Below, piece after piece: positions 51,225 to 64,000 of a stretch of DNA of 64,000 nucleotides. Both the position numbers and the translations under genes were made by a program. How positions within the stretch are numbered: the first letter of the stretch is position 1; every line of letters begins with the position of its first letter. Source of the stretch: Chaenocephalus aceratus (Eukaryota; Chordata; Actinopteri; Perciformes; Channichthyidae); assembly GCA_023974075.1 (NCBI GenBank), contig CM043797.1, positions 31,031,023-31,095,022 of the forward strand, written 5' to 3'. The notes under the pieces are model-generated. The model saw only the letters and a program-made list of their open reading frames with translations, was not told where the DNA came from and did no database searches.

Positions 51225-53294
51225 CTATCCCATCCGGTTCACCATAGAGTAATGGTCGTCGGAGCGAGTTTGAGGGTTCAGAGGCTGCAAAACACAACAT
51301 AACCAGCGTTAGCTCGATCACAGGGTCATGATATTCCTAATAATGTGTAAAACACTTTTGATTTAGGATGGTAGGATCACAATGCAGAATAAAACTGATA
51401 ACCAGTAACACATGGCTTCCAGGGACAATAGTAAACTAAAGATAAATACATTTTCAATTTTGTTCAGTATATTCACTTACGATGTTTCGAAGGGTTACCT
51501 GCCGGACAATTTCTTGGCCTCAATTGTGACTTCCTGGACTATTATAAAAGCCACATTGTTGCGTTTTTAGACTTCATTTGTGTACAGATTAAACAAAGGA
51601 AATATTCTGTTAGCTTTACAGGTGCTGGTAGGCTAGCTGATTTCCTGCTCTGACTCTTTATGCTAAGCTACGCTAACCACCCATAGCACCCTATTATCTA
51701 TTCTTTAATATTTTTCAAAATGAAAGGATTAAAAATAATGCCCGGTAAAATAAGCTCTAATTTATTTTTCAATGTTCCTTTTGCAATGACACTGGACACT
51801 GTCTGACGTCATATTTGTATGTATTATTAAAACATTGAAGACTTTGGCTGTGATCATTTGTTGTCCCTCTAGAGAAGACGCAAATGTTAAATGCACAAGT
51901 AAAATGCGTCTCAAAATCGAGTGCAAATACAAAACGTACCTCATAGTCGGGAGATGGGACAGCTGGAGCCCGGCCTCCTGTACGAGCAGGTGCTATACGA
52001 GGAGGACAGAAATAAATATATTTAAAATCACTTGTTCTATCAGACCCAGTACACACCTAAAATGAATTCTCTATAGTCGATTGTGCATGCTTACAGACAA
52101 AGTATGCTTTATGAGGAAGTGAGGGAAACCGACACCAGATTTGAGACTATGCTTATAATAACTGAAATAAGATTTTTCATTGTTCCTATTTCTCTTACTG
52201 AAAAATCAACACTCAGATGCATGATTAAAGCTTGAGTCCGAGGGACATCAGCTAACCATTAACTGAAGTAATGAAACATGCTTGGGTGGATTCTTACCTT
52301 TGGACGTTTCAGGGGGTCCAGCTGAGCTTTTCTTCTTGGTGCACCTGTAGATAATGATCATCACAATTAACGTCCCCACCACGTCCGCAGCAATGGCCAG
52401 CCCAAACAGAGTTGCGTCCACCTCAAAGCAGTTTGTACAAGCTGGAGGACAAAGAGCAGCATTAAAGACAACTAACACAGATGGCACATCATGAGACATT
52501 TTTATTTTTTATTTTGTTTCACTCACTCTTTCCCCTCACGTAGAAATAATATGTTCCACCTTTGCAGTGGTATAAGCCTTTGGATGTATCACTATACTTG
52601 AGTGTCTTAAGCTGTATGTCTACTTCCTTTGATGGATCCTTAACGTTTCCTTTGTAAATATCCTCTCCTTCCGGACAGGTCATTGTGAATTCTTCTCTCC
52701 AGAATGTTACTCCTCCTTAAAACACAGACACAGATATTAAGTTGACTTCAGTGCACTTGCTTTAGTTTTTTTTATCATTTCATCTGGACCCTTCTTCCTC
52801 ATTTGTTTTCACTTCAGGGTGAAATAATTATTATCAGAGTGCTGAGGTTGGTTTCTACTCAACTCACATTATATAAATATGAAGAATTTGGTCTTTTAGT
52901 GTGCATTCAATCCTGCTAAAGTTTTATAAAAAGCTTGAAATGTCCTAAATAACAGCCCACACGAAAAGGACACAAATAAGCAAAACAGGCAACGAAGGAG
53001 CATAACACATAGCAACAGAAGTCAATCAAATCATCAGAAAGAAAGAAGTAGGATGTAAAACAAAGAAAAGTAGCAGCAGTTAAGGAAATACAGGAAATTG
53101 CAGAAGTTGCTCTTCACCGTCCGATTTATTGTCAGAATGTCTGTTGTTCCGAAATGCAGACCAATATATTTAAACTTTATAACTTTGAAATATTAAATAA
53201 AATAAAATATAATTTACAAGTGATATTTACCTTCACCAGCCTCAGCGGTAGCTATGAACAGGAGGAGGACTGCAAGCGCGGCCCGAACACACAT
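51225..53294 (-). CDS. cd3e: T-cell receptor CD3 epsilon chain
   Basis: Signalling subunit of the T-cell receptor complex. Minus-strand exons in coding order: 53294-53231, 52715-52527, 52441-52298, 51992-51940, 51284-51225; 169 residues, all phases consistent. The signal peptide is MCVRAALAVLLLFIATAEA. One Ig-like domain has cysteines in MTCPEG and LYHCKG. The CxxC motif is CTNC (86-89) and the membrane helix contains D104. The tail has a proline-rich PSPDYEPL segment, like the Nck-binding PxxDY site of mammalian CD3 epsilon, which separates it from gamma/delta. The ITAM is slightly unusual: YEPL (Y149), nine residues, then YSMV (Y162). It faces cd3gd tail-to-tail. A possible poly(A) signal (TTTATT on +) is at 50877-50882. 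Confidence 0.94.
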
Positions 53295-53518
53295 GCTGCT
53301 CAACTTCTTCACACAACCTCTGTTTTTTTGGATTGTCGATAGAGTTTCTGCTCTATTGGTCACATTTGTCGACGTATCCGCTACAATATATAAGAAACAT
53401 CAAGATTCTCATGCAATAACACCAAAAAGATTATAAAAAAGTAGACTTGGTTGTTCACCCTCTGTCTTCTACTTGTTCTGTCGCTGTCTCTCTATCTCTC
53501 CCTCTCGCTCTTGCTCGC

Positions 53519-53697
<179 letters not shown>

Positions 53698-54800
53698 CAG
53701 GAAGTGTTTTTTCAAGATGAATTGGGACTTCAAAATGAAGTCAAACTTAATGAGCATATTGTATGGAAATAAACTATATTTTTTATTTCTGATTGTCTCT
53801 TAATCATGAGCTTTACTGAGTATTGTATACAGTCAGACTTTTATTTTTTTAATGCCAATTACTAACTGTTAAATAATATACAATACTCTTGGTTTTATCT
53901 CAGATCTTAATTTGTATTTTATATCAAACTTCATGACCCTATTTGCAAATTATAAAGTTGATATGTAGCAGTTAAAAAATGTCAAATATCTGCAGGTCAC
54001 AATTGTGGTATTAAACATTTGAGACTTTTTTAGTTTGACTATCAAAAACGTGTGGAGTTAACTTAACAATAAATGTACTTTATTGCAATTGTATGCACTG
54101 TTATGCTACAGTCACTTGCCGTTAAGAACTGAGTACCAGGGTTCTGATCTTCTTGACAGGCTTCAGGGTAAAATCACAGACATCAAAGTGCAGCTCTGCC
54201 CCCATGTGGTTCAAAAACATAAGAAGCCAGTTGGTATTAAAACTTCTGTCCAACTTTCTGCTAGTTTCCAGGAGGGAGAATAACTTCTGCAATGAAGTTA
54301 TCACTGTTTGTTTCACAGTGAAGGCAGTCTTTCTTTTGTTTTACACGTGGACAAAACCCTCCACTGTGCTATTTTATCAAATTGCTTAAGTGGAATTTCC
54401 CTGTAACCATATTGTATCTCTGACAAATTCAATAGATTTATTTAACTGACTTTTTAATTGAATTTGACGATTAGATAATAATTGTAATGAGTTCAATGTT
54501 ATCCAGGAGTTGAGGAGAGCTAACGTCCCAATCATCCTACACATTTAAGTTATAATATGTAATTATATTATATGACATTATTATTATCAAGAGGAATTCA
54601 ATGCCTCATTCAATGCCTCAAATATCTTACTTACAGAATATGAGATGATGCATTGGATGTTTTAGATTCTCTATAATACGGATAACATAACAGATGTGGT
54701 ATGGAACGTTAAGGCTTTTACGCAGCAGCAGAACAGGTTTGGTGACAGTCAAGAATGTGCGGGTCTTAAGTATAAGTTAACGTGTGCGTGTGTGTGTCAG

Positions 54801-54804
<4 letters not shown>

Positions 54805-54839
<35 letters not shown>
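54805..54839. repeat. AG microsatellite
   Basis: About 17 AG units, 280 bp upstream of the start codon at 55120. Confidence 0.95.
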
Positions 54840-54842
<3 letters not shown>

Positions 54843-55119
54843 GATGGTAGAGAGGAAAGTGAATGACTTTGTTACTCCGCCCGAAAATGTGGTGGGAGGG
54901 TGCTGAAATGAGATGTATGAGCGCAGCGGCAAGTTGGGACGCGTCTTTGGAGAGAATATGTGGAGGAGAGGACACTGTGTAACTACACGTTGTTATCCCT
55001 CTCTTAAGGGGATCCACAGACTTATCCACCGGGTTTCCAGGCATTGAGTCGGCGGAGGAGTCTCAGTGGGTTTGTTGATTTGCGGTCTCGTTGTCATCGG
55101 ACAGCCTGCCGTCCATCCA

Positions 55120-55174
55120 ATGTGCGTAAAAGGGCTCTGTTTGCTCACCGTCCTGTCTGGACTCGCAGCTTCAG
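55120..55174 (+). CDS. Signal-peptide exon of an unidentified gene (MPZL-like by position)
   Basis: An ATG at 55120 opens MCVKGLCLLTVLSGLAAS and is followed by a good donor (G, then GTGAGA at 55175), ending in phase 1. The 55-bp length and phase resemble first exons of Ig-superfamily genes. Upstream sequence looks promoter-like, with an AG repeat at 54805-54839. The gene is divergent from cd3e. In human the gene divergent from CD3E is MPZL2, with MPZL3 beyond it, so an MPZL-type adhesion protein is a reasonable guess. No second exon was recognised in the remaining 8.8 kb, so the identity is inferred from position only. Confidence 0.4.
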
Positions 55175-58100
55175 GTGAGACCTCGGTTAAGTGTGAGTGT
55201 GTTAACCGAGGAGTTGTTGTTCCACACTATATTTCTATTGATAATACAAAGTGTGTGTGAATCCAGGTGTATGTATATATAGTTTATTGGCAGTTTTTAC
55301 CAATAACACATTGTTTCGATGCCTTGTCTTGCGTCTACACAAATATACCAACAGATTAGAAGAACTACATATTTTCTATGAAACGAACTTATCTGTTTGG
55401 CTTGTGTTTTTTGGCATCAGGATTTTCCAAAAGTTTGCTTGTGTTTTTTTCACATTCCTGATCTTTAGACGTAACAGGATGGCCGTTTAGAAACTCACTG
55501 AACAATCAAGTTTCAAAGTAAAAGAGAAACCCTGATTGTCTGTCCGCGGGGACCCTTTACCTCCATCTCCGCGCGCCTGTCGTGCGTCATTGGGAAGTGG
55601 AGAGCTTGACACGGTGGCACAGTGGAACCGTGTGGGTCTTTGAAGAATTCCTTAAGGCTATAAAGCAGCAATCAGCGGGGGGTCGTTTCTGGCGACATAA
55701 TGACTTTACAGTATTTACCGGCATCAAATCCTGGCTGCATTGTGTTTTGGTTTTCTGCTACCTCAATCCTTTCCTTCCTATTAATGTGCATCCGCTTACG
55801 TTCACAGATACTGTAAAGTGGCCCGCTGGACGCAGATAAGTCCACCTGCTTCCCGCACAAGGGGGTACAGGAAATGTCATTTAAATCACAATTTACAAGA
55901 CACACACCCGTGGAAAATACACACTCGATGCCCGATTGGTTTAGCTGCTCACATCTTAATGCTCCAATGGCACGGCTAATGGAAACAGTTTTAATATCAC
56001 CAACTGGCTTATCAGTGGCAATTCATTCAGCAGATCCGGTTGTTTAACCTTGAAGTCATCTGCGTCCATCGAGGTTAAGTGGATTATATTGATTGATCAT
56101 GTCCATCCACTGCCAAAGCACCATGTAGGGATTTACTATAGTAGCCAGCTGCTCATGTTTACAAGGAGCATGTGCCTGCAGATCAGTCAAAACAGTCCCA
56201 GGCTGACAGACAGAGCAGGAGGATGTCTGAATATACTGTGTGGATGTAGAGGAATAGCTAATCAAATACAGCATGTGGGGAAAGCATGTTGGAACTGATT
56301 ACAGCTCGGCAGAATCTCACTTCTCATATCTGTTATGCTGCAATCACGTCTGCCTTTGGCTATTGTGTTGGTAAAACAGTAAGGCATGATAAAACAAGCC
56401 AGCAGTCTTACTCATCTTGTTTTCCTGAGAAATCTAAGGTGTACAATTGCAATCTCATCCTGCTGTGGTTAAAATCCTACATTGCTCTAAAAGATAAACA
56501 CACAACTCCTTTGTGTATTTTGTATTTTGGCAGGAGTTTAGAAAAATCCTGTCTATAATTTGTTTCAAGTTGCTTTTGCGAACAATGTTTTTGATTTTCA
56601 CAACACCGGAATCAACATTCTTTCTAGAGCAGACATGATAATTACCAGACTTTTTATTCTGTATTTATAAGATTTGCAGGATTAGGTGTCAAATCTGAAT
56701 TGTGTGTGTCTTTTGAGTTTCATGGAGGCGGAGGGACATCACAGTCGACCACCACAATAGTTTGAATAAAAGCAGGACAGCTAATCCCACCAAAAAAGTA
56801 CTGAAATCTTTGCTGTTAGGGCCCCAAGAAAACACTGGTTTGTGCTTTGTGTGGTGTCGACTGACAGTTTAGCAGTGTGGTACAGTGTGTGCCCTTTTTT
56901 AAACTTCACCTTGTTCTCTTGTTTGCCTTTAAAATGTTTATAATGAAATAGTGGTGTTTGACCTGTAAGCATAAGCCTTCCATACTTCCTTGGCAAAATC
57001 CCAGGAAAATGCCACTAGCAATAAACAGAATCTGCATGTTGTTATTTTTCAGCTCTATGTAAAAGACAAGGTCAGTACCTATGGCTAATTAGAAAACTTG
57101 GCAAAAACTCTAAAAAAAATCATCCCTATTGTTGAGGATAAATCTGTCCTTTTTGTTTGAGTGCTTTTCTTTAATTCCTTTTATTCTCCTCCAAGATTTC
57201 CTCCTTTCAATAAGAAGTCTGAAAAGCTCACTGGCTGGCGTGTGCAAACCTGTCCTGATGTACAGGTTCAGCAAACACACATGTGCACACATATTGAGGC
57301 TTTGCTTCAGGTCTGTCAGGTTTACAGTAGATGAGCAGCCTCTTGTGTTTGTTTACCGGGATATAACAGTGAGATCTCTGCCACAGTGTCTTTAATCTCG
57401 CCACCATTAAAGATCAGTACTACAAAGCATGCCTGAGGTTTTTGATGCGCTTTGCTGTATTGACACACCTTGGAGGACGTCTGGCCTTTGTGTCGGTTTG
57501 AAGGGATTGCCTTGGGGTGTGTAGAGTTGACAATGACACATTCGTAAGCAAAAATGTGCAATCCCTGACACAGCAGGCTTAGGGTGCATCTGTGAAGTGT
57601 TTGACAGTGAAGGCAAAGCTCTCCCTGTGTAATGTTTAAACCATACAACTGTGCTCAGCTTCGAGTGCAAACAGGGATTGAAACACATTTCTCACTGAAT
57701 GGCAAGTGTTTGCAGGTTCACTCAAGGTTTTAGTGGACACATCTTCATCTGAATTTGTGCAAATGGGAAAAAACTGCCCATTGGTGAACATGGTGTTCTG
57801 TTTAGTCACATTCTTACACACTCTGTTGGCTTGGCAATCGTTCTCAAGATTGTTTAAAGCTACCGTAAACAAGAAGATCTTCCAGCTGAAGGAACACCTC
57901 CATTAAGTTTATGCAATACGTAATAAATCAACAGTTTCCACGGAATATCAGCAGTTTTTCTGAGTAATCTGAACTGCAGAAAGGCGAGGGCTTCTTGAAA
58001 CCTTTGCCATCAGTCAATTAACTTTTGATTGAATACAGAGATAGCATGACACAACCTTTTTTCACTCCCAGGGCGTAATCAACCAACCTTCAAGTCGTTG

Positions 58101-60062
58101 TCATCTTGATAAAGTCGCACAAGCACCCTTTAGTATCTGTATGAGATGAACCAGGGTTTTCAAGTAACTCCTATCTAAACACATCAGTGTCATTATTAGA
58201 TCAAATCAATAGACATTATATTTTTTAAGTCTGTTACAGGCAAGACTCCACTTTGAACGATATAATTACTAACAAAGAACTGCTAACAGAGCACTTATAT
58301 ACTAATAAAGGACTGGCTTATCTATAGCCAGTTGAGTAGCACTTGAAATACTTGGCTCTATGAAACCTGATGTACTTATATGATTCTGTTTTCTTCAAGG
58401 TTGTGTCTTCCTGGTCGAATGCACTTATTGTAAGTCGCTTTGGATAAAAGCGTCAGCTAAATGCAATGTAATGTAATGTAAAAGGGGTGAAGGTGGATGG
58501 ATCAAACAAAACACAGGCCGTAAATGTCTAATTTAAAATCAAAAGCTAAATAATTATTACTAATGTCACTCTATCCATAGCTCATTTGAGCATTTTTTTC
58601 TTCTTCTCCTAACCAGTTGATTTAACAACTGTAAGGTGTTCTGCTTCAGGTTAAATTGTAAAAGACTGATTTTGCGAAACCCATCAGCTTCATAATAATA
58701 ATGGCTGGGGCTTCTGCCAAAGCAGCAACATGTAACAAGGCGAGATCATGTTGCATAATGATAGCATTTCCTTGAGTGGGAAGTTACTTTGTTATTAAAT
58801 ATCTTGTTTAGGATCTGACTTTCGCACTGACTTCAGGGTATCCAGCAATTGTTATTTTATAACCCTGACTTATACACAATGGTTCTGTATTGAAAGGATA
58901 GCAGAGGAAGCTACTTATCCGGTTTGCTCACTAATTATCTGACTTAAGGAGAGTGTACGTAAAGAAGAGAAGAGGTAGGGCAGATGGAAAATAGGATGGA
59001 AGGGCTTGGTCACATTCGTACTCATATATTTCTATAAAAAGAATGTGAGACTAACACATACAAGAGTGCTTTATTGGTTTTGGTGGGAGTTAAGGCTAGC
59101 TTTTGTATATTTATAAAAATAGCAGGGATTGTCCAGTCAGTTTCTGTCTTTGCTTATTTACAGTAGCTATATGGGAAAGAAGCACAACGTTTACTACAGG
59201 CAGAGTAGTGTTATATGAGAAGTAGACTGATCCTTTTTGTAAAGTTAATGGTTTGCCCCTTTAAAGCCGAAAGCTAAGAGTACTCCTCCACGGTGTAGTT
59301 TCTGATGTACATATACTGTATATTGTCTTTTGCTAATTTATTCATGTGCTCAGGAGCAGAGATGGAAGTCACACTGGGACTGGATTTAGTCTGACTCATT
59401 CCACTGCAGGATACTAAACACACGGCTAGACAAGCTTGGTAGTAAATATGTGAAATTAAAGTTGTCTTTTGAGGATTGGACTCGTCTTTCCAACAGAAGC
59501 CTGTGGGTGTGTTGAATTGAGAAGCGTACGCTTTGGACCCCCCCCAGGAGTTTGTAATCCCAGTGAGAAGTTGTCTAGTCAGCTGTGAAGTGGGAGTGGA
59601 AGGGGTTTGATGGATTAAACTCTTATCCTCACTCATCCGTTACACATTTCCTCTGGACGCCACCGCCTGATGAATTACAATTGGCCTGGAGGCAGCAGGA
59701 GGGGGGGGAAAGGGAAAGGAAGAAACAGTTGGAAAAAGCGATTGATTTTCGGTCTACGTTTGGACTGACCTTTAGAGTGTATTCAGACACATTTTTGTAG
59801 TTTTATAAAGTTTGGTTCATTTTACAAGTCCATGCATGAACCGTGCACATCTTTGTAATTTTCATACAAAGAGATGCCGGTATTTTTGAATTTATGAGCA
59901 AAGAGTTATACCCCTTGAATTAATGAAAGCTTTGAGATGTGTTGGGTGTCATCTTTCTGGAACTGATACTTTTAATACTTCAGCTTCATTTGGATTTTGC
60001 AAGAATGGTCTCCATCTGTGAAATAAAGTATAGCGCCATATGCAGAATTTCAAACTCCTTCA
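55175..60062. other. Probable first intron, left part
   Basis: No exon recognised. A dispersed-repeat tail (TCGCTTTGGATAAAAGCGTC followed by AATGTAATGTAATG) lies at about 58420-58480. Confidence 0.4.
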
Positions 60063-60505
60063 TTAAAGGAGACCGATCATGCTATATTTGAATAATATAT
60101 TGTAGGGCCATACCTATATAAGGTATATTTATACAGATCATGCATTTCAGCCATGCCTCATTTTGCTCTATTTTCCTCTCCTCCACCCGGGGGGGGGGGG
60201 GGGGGGGCGAGTTACGAGCCTCATGTTACCATGCTGTTACCATGCCACGGCAACCTCTCATTCCCCTGATTGGTGGAGAGTTGGCCATATAGGTGGAGCT
60301 CCTCGTCACTGACGTCACACTATTTTCAAATCTGTATCAGTCTGTATCAAATCCGTTCCAGCCCCATTTTTAGAGATTTGGGTATCGAAGAAAAGAGAGA
60401 GGGTTGTGTTTTCTGACACTTGGTGAGTTCCCTGACACACCGGGGACACATATTCATGTATAAAAGACATACAAAGGTGCATTTTGCATGATGGGTCCCC
60501 TTTAA
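60063..60505. mobile_element. TTAA-flanked MITE
   Basis: Ends TTAAAGGAGACCGATCATGC and, on the other strand, TTAAAGGGGACCCATCATGC; 18 of 20 bases agree. A 19-base poly-G tract lies at 60189-60207. Related by its ends to the MITE at 45841-46212. Confidence 0.8.
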
Positions 60506-61558
60506 GGAAAGTCTGTTCGGAGTGAACAAAAGAATATCATATATTGAAAAACTTGACCTTACAGATTAGGACTGAAACTAGTTTTAAGGTAGAGAAAGAA
60601 AGGTCGTACACATGCTCTGGAATGTGCAGGTGTTTGCTCTCATCATACGCAACAAGATCTGGAATGTAGATGCGTGAATATTACACCTGTATGTGATAGT
60701 TGCCAGTTTCAGTGTCATTCTGAAAAAAACATGTTCAGGCAGGTGTAGCATGTGGTTGAGGTCCAGTCCAGGCCAGTCAAGTTCTTGTGGGGGAAACCAT
60801 TACTGTATGAACCTGTCATTGTGCACTTATGCATCGTCATTTTGAAACAGGAAAAGACCCTGGCCTAAACTGTTGACACAAGCACATTATTGTACAAATG
60901 CGTTTCCATGCTGTTGCAAAGATATTTCCTTTAAAACCATGAAAACAACCCCGGAGCAAAAGCGACAAAGTATACGATAACATACCGTGCCATACATTGT
61001 ATTTGCTTTTGTTGGCATGACTGCACGTATATGACTGAGTCAAATAAATGGAAAACTGCATGGAGAAAATGTACAGTATGTTATACACAGTGTTTATATC
61101 AGGGGTTCCCTCTTATTACACCACTCAACACTTGCACTGTACCTCAACTTTGTATCACTCTCCTCTGCGGACACACGGTTACCTGAACCCGCTATTCCCA
61201 GCCCTCAGACCAGCCCTGCATGAAAGACAGGCCTTGTGAATAAAAAAGAAACTAACCTGGGCTTGTGAAACCTCTCACAAAGGAGAGAAGAGGTTCTTTG
61301 TAATCCACTGAGATCTTTGTGTGTTTGCTCCTGTCCTAAGTGTTTCCTCCAAAACTGGCGTAACAGGGAGTCAGGTTTCCTCCGGTGGTCCCTTTCTTTC
61401 TGAGCCATAATGAGGAGAGGAAAGGCACAAACACACACCGTCTAGGATATAATGTAATGAAACCAATTTCCTGATTCAGAGAGTCGTGCCAACTGCTTAA
61501 TGTTTCCAGTCATTCCTACCCTCTCTTAAAGTCCAAGAAGACTCAACATCCTCTATGC

Positions 61559-62579
61559 CAGGGGTGGGGAACCTTTTTCCTCTCAAGGGCCATTTCAATT
61601 TTTACAATATCCTCAGAGGGCCGTACCAATTATTGACCTCTGCTTAAAAAAACTAAAATCACAGCCCATTCATTTCATTCTGTGCAAAGAAAAAGCAACC
61701 TCTTACTCCAGATATCTCACCATGACTTGCGTATGCAGGCACGTGCACTGTGTGGCGTGACCACCAAAACAGAAAGATATGGACACAAGATGTGTACAAA
61801 ATGTATTTAGTTTCCTATCCATGTGAACATGATTTAAGTGTGTGGGGGGGGGGGGGGAAGCATCAATCTGGTGCACTTTGAGAGCAAAATAGGAGATCTA
61901 TGGATACATCTCTCAACACCCATATGAAACAGAACTGGAAGCAGATTTAATTTTCTTTATGAATATTTGACAAATCACTCCACTTTCAAACTTTATTCTT
62001 CTTTATTAATAACAACTTTTCTTTTTTTTTACTGTCATATAGTATTTTATACCTGTTTACTTTATTCTCTTATTTTTTTATAACTATAATGATCATATAA
62101 AGATGTGCCTTTACCTCACTGGTTGTAGAAAAAAAAGCTTCTTATATTCGTTAGCATAGCTAGCTAACCAGATGCTAATAACAACAACGTTATTGACTGT
62201 ATGATCAGTATGACAGATGAACAGATCGCCACTGGGCTTTCAACTAAAGACACAGCCACGCAGAAACTGTGGCATGTGTACAGCTCCTTATGGGTACTGT
62301 CTGCAATTTCTGAAGTGCTCGAGTGGCGTTCTGGTGCTCTCCGTCAGAACTGCACCCCTGTCAGTCGAGACATATACCACGTGATGACACGTTAGGCTCG
62401 TGTTGTGTTCAAGGACCCTGACCTTCGCCAGGAAAAACAGGTACTCGCTTGTTTAATTTTGTTGCGGTCTAGATTTCTTACATTTTTTTCTTTTTTGCGT
62501 GTGTTTATAAATTACCTCGAGGGCCGTACCAAATTGTCTTGCGGGCCGTATACGGCCCGGAGGCCGGAGGTTCCCCCTG
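61559..62579. mobile_element. Full-length hAT-like element, about 1.0 kb
   Basis: Perfect 8-bp target duplication CTCTATGC at 61551-61558 and 62580-62587. The left end is CAGGGGTGGGGAACCT; the right end read on the other strand is CAGGGGGAACCTCCGGCC, with a few bases deleted in the terminus. The frame at 62201-62395 (MTDEQIATGLSTKDT) is not a recognised transposase domain. Confidence 0.88.
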
Positions 62580-62587
62580 CTCTATGC

Positions 62588-64000
62588 CAATGGAAATACC
62601 TGGTCTACAGTGCATAAAGAAAGAAAACAACTCTTAAAGGTAATGGTTACTGTGTGTTATTTCCAAGGTATCTGGAAATCATTATGTAAGCCGCTGTTTA
62701 ATCCGGGATATGAATAAACCGTTGACTAAAAACTGCTTTGTTCCCTTTGTTTATACATCTGCATATGATTGAGAAACTAAATCAAGAAGCCCGCAAGATA
62801 TAAATAAGTTGACAAAGATTTGGATTGTGCAATAAGGCAAGCATGTTTTTTCATGCAGATATTCAACGAACATATTTAGAATACCAGATAATGTTTGCTG
62901 AACAGTAAGGAGAAGAGTTCAATACACCGAGCATGCCTACAGTGTGAAACACACCCAGACCACACTGAAAAGGCTACGTTTTTTGAAAAGCACCTTATGG
63001 CAACAGTTAACTCAGTAGAATAATTAATCCAATGAGAAAGTTAAAGCAAAAGAAAAACTAAGGCAACACTGTAAAGATTGCATTAGTGCATTTATCTGGT
63101 CTAACATGCCCTGCTAACTGGCTAACTAGCTTCCTACTTTTAAGGTAAAAAACACTGTTTAAAAATCATGAGAAACTTGAGATATGGTAGTCAAAGTATT
63201 TTCTTTTAAAGTTAGAAGGTAAACTATTTCCTTTGGTTTGCATTATATGATACACAATTGTTCCAACTAGCTTTACACCTCAAAATAAGAACATTGCTGT
63301 ATTACTTATTCCACAATCGGTCATTAATTGGGTAGGTTGCATTGTTTACCTGGGACCAGTTAGCTTAGCCGTTTTGCATGTTATAATTTATCTGATTAAG
63401 ACCTTTTTTTTCAGGGTTTTTGTTTGAATAAAACAGGAAATTAGCCGACAGTGTTCTACTTATCTTTGGGAGCTATCACTAGCTTAATTAGGTAGCTGCC
63501 TAGCAACAGTTAATAACATTTGCTAGTGACAGTTTTTCTTAGCAAAGTGTGCTTTTGTCTACCTTTTTGTTTTGAATCAAGGAACCACTATTCAAACAAG
63601 ATTCAAAGCCACCATTATCATAAACATAGGCATAGTGACAGAAAAGGGTGGGGCTTTTTTCACATTCAATACTCATGCATTCACTAGAGTCTATAACCCA
63701 CTGAAAGAGTCAGTCTAAAGACACCATAAAGCATGGTAGAGGTTATGCAGTTGTAAACCTGCCTTCACTCTTTGACATTGGATGAAATATTATATGGGCA
63801 GGTCAAACACTACTTGATATTTCTTTCTTTTGAAAGCTTTTTTTTACAATCTTGGGCTGATTGCCAAGCCAAGCAGACCTAATCTCACTCAAGTGGGTCC
63901 TGCTGATTATTATACAGTAGATGAAAGTATGTGCCCTCTTTGGCTTCAGACATCCACTGGACCCGTGCAGATTGTACCAAGTAGTGTTGACAGGCGGAAT
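62588..64000. other. Right-hand end, nothing recognised
   Basis: A/T-rich sequence without a supported exon or resolved repeat end. Confidence 0.5.

Noticed and set aside
62201..62395. 64-codon ORF inside the hAT-like element
   Set aside because: No transposase or DNA-binding motif recognised, and the corresponding frame is broken in the copy at 28258-28955.
63948..64000. Possible exon after an acceptor-like TGGCTTCAG
   Set aside because: In the phase required by the exon at 55120 it meets a stop quickly, and no Ig-family motif is seen before the window ends.

Overview
The window is genomic DNA from a ray-finned (teleost-type) fish. The genes are split by GT-AG introns, the microsatellites are long and mostly CA/GT, and the repeats are those common in fish: hAT, piggyBac and Harbinger elements, an L2/Rex1-like LINE, and TTAA-flanked MITEs. 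No prokaryotic or viral organisation was seen.

Layout. (1) 1-8334 is an upstream intron of sik3 (salt-inducible kinase 3) and holds only repeats. (2) 8335-29407 (+) carries 24 recognisable coding exons of sik3, from just after the glycine loop of the kinase domain to the conserved C-terminal SMEQAGV and stop; the first coding exon lies outside the window. A long 3'UTR follows, to about 33.3 kb. (3) 33.7-34.7 kb is a decayed LINE reverse-transcriptase fragment. (4) 37685-41695 (+) is tmem25, an immunoglobulin-superfamily membrane protein; its signal-peptide exon is unresolved. (5) 44190-45470 (+) is a compact five-exon CD3 gamma/delta gene. (6) 51225-53294 (-) is a five-exon CD3 epsilon gene, tail-to-tail with CD3 gamma/delta. 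(7) 55120-55174 (+) is a signal-peptide exon, divergent from CD3 epsilon, of a gene that continues beyond what could be recognised. An MPZL2/MPZL3-like gene is suggested by position only. The remaining 9 kb looks intronic and repeat-bearing.

How the genes relate. The two CD3 chains are subunits of the T-cell receptor complex. Both keep the CxxC stalk, the acidic transmembrane aspartate and a cytoplasmic ITAM. sik3 is an LKB1-activated, PKA-inhibited kinase controlling class IIa HDACs and CRTCs, and tmem25 is an unrelated neighbour. In human, the homologues of all these genes lie in 11q23, so the block is a conserved synteny segment with some rearrangement.

Main oddities. At least five sik3 exons and one tmem25 exon show single-base frame breaks relative to the otherwise well-conserved reading frame, several of them in homopolymers. 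This looks more like sequence error than gene death. Several transposons can be bounded to the base by their target-site duplications, including a Harbinger element nested in a hAT element, a hAT-like element that carries a minisatellite, and a piggyBac element sharing a TTAA with a neighbouring MITE.
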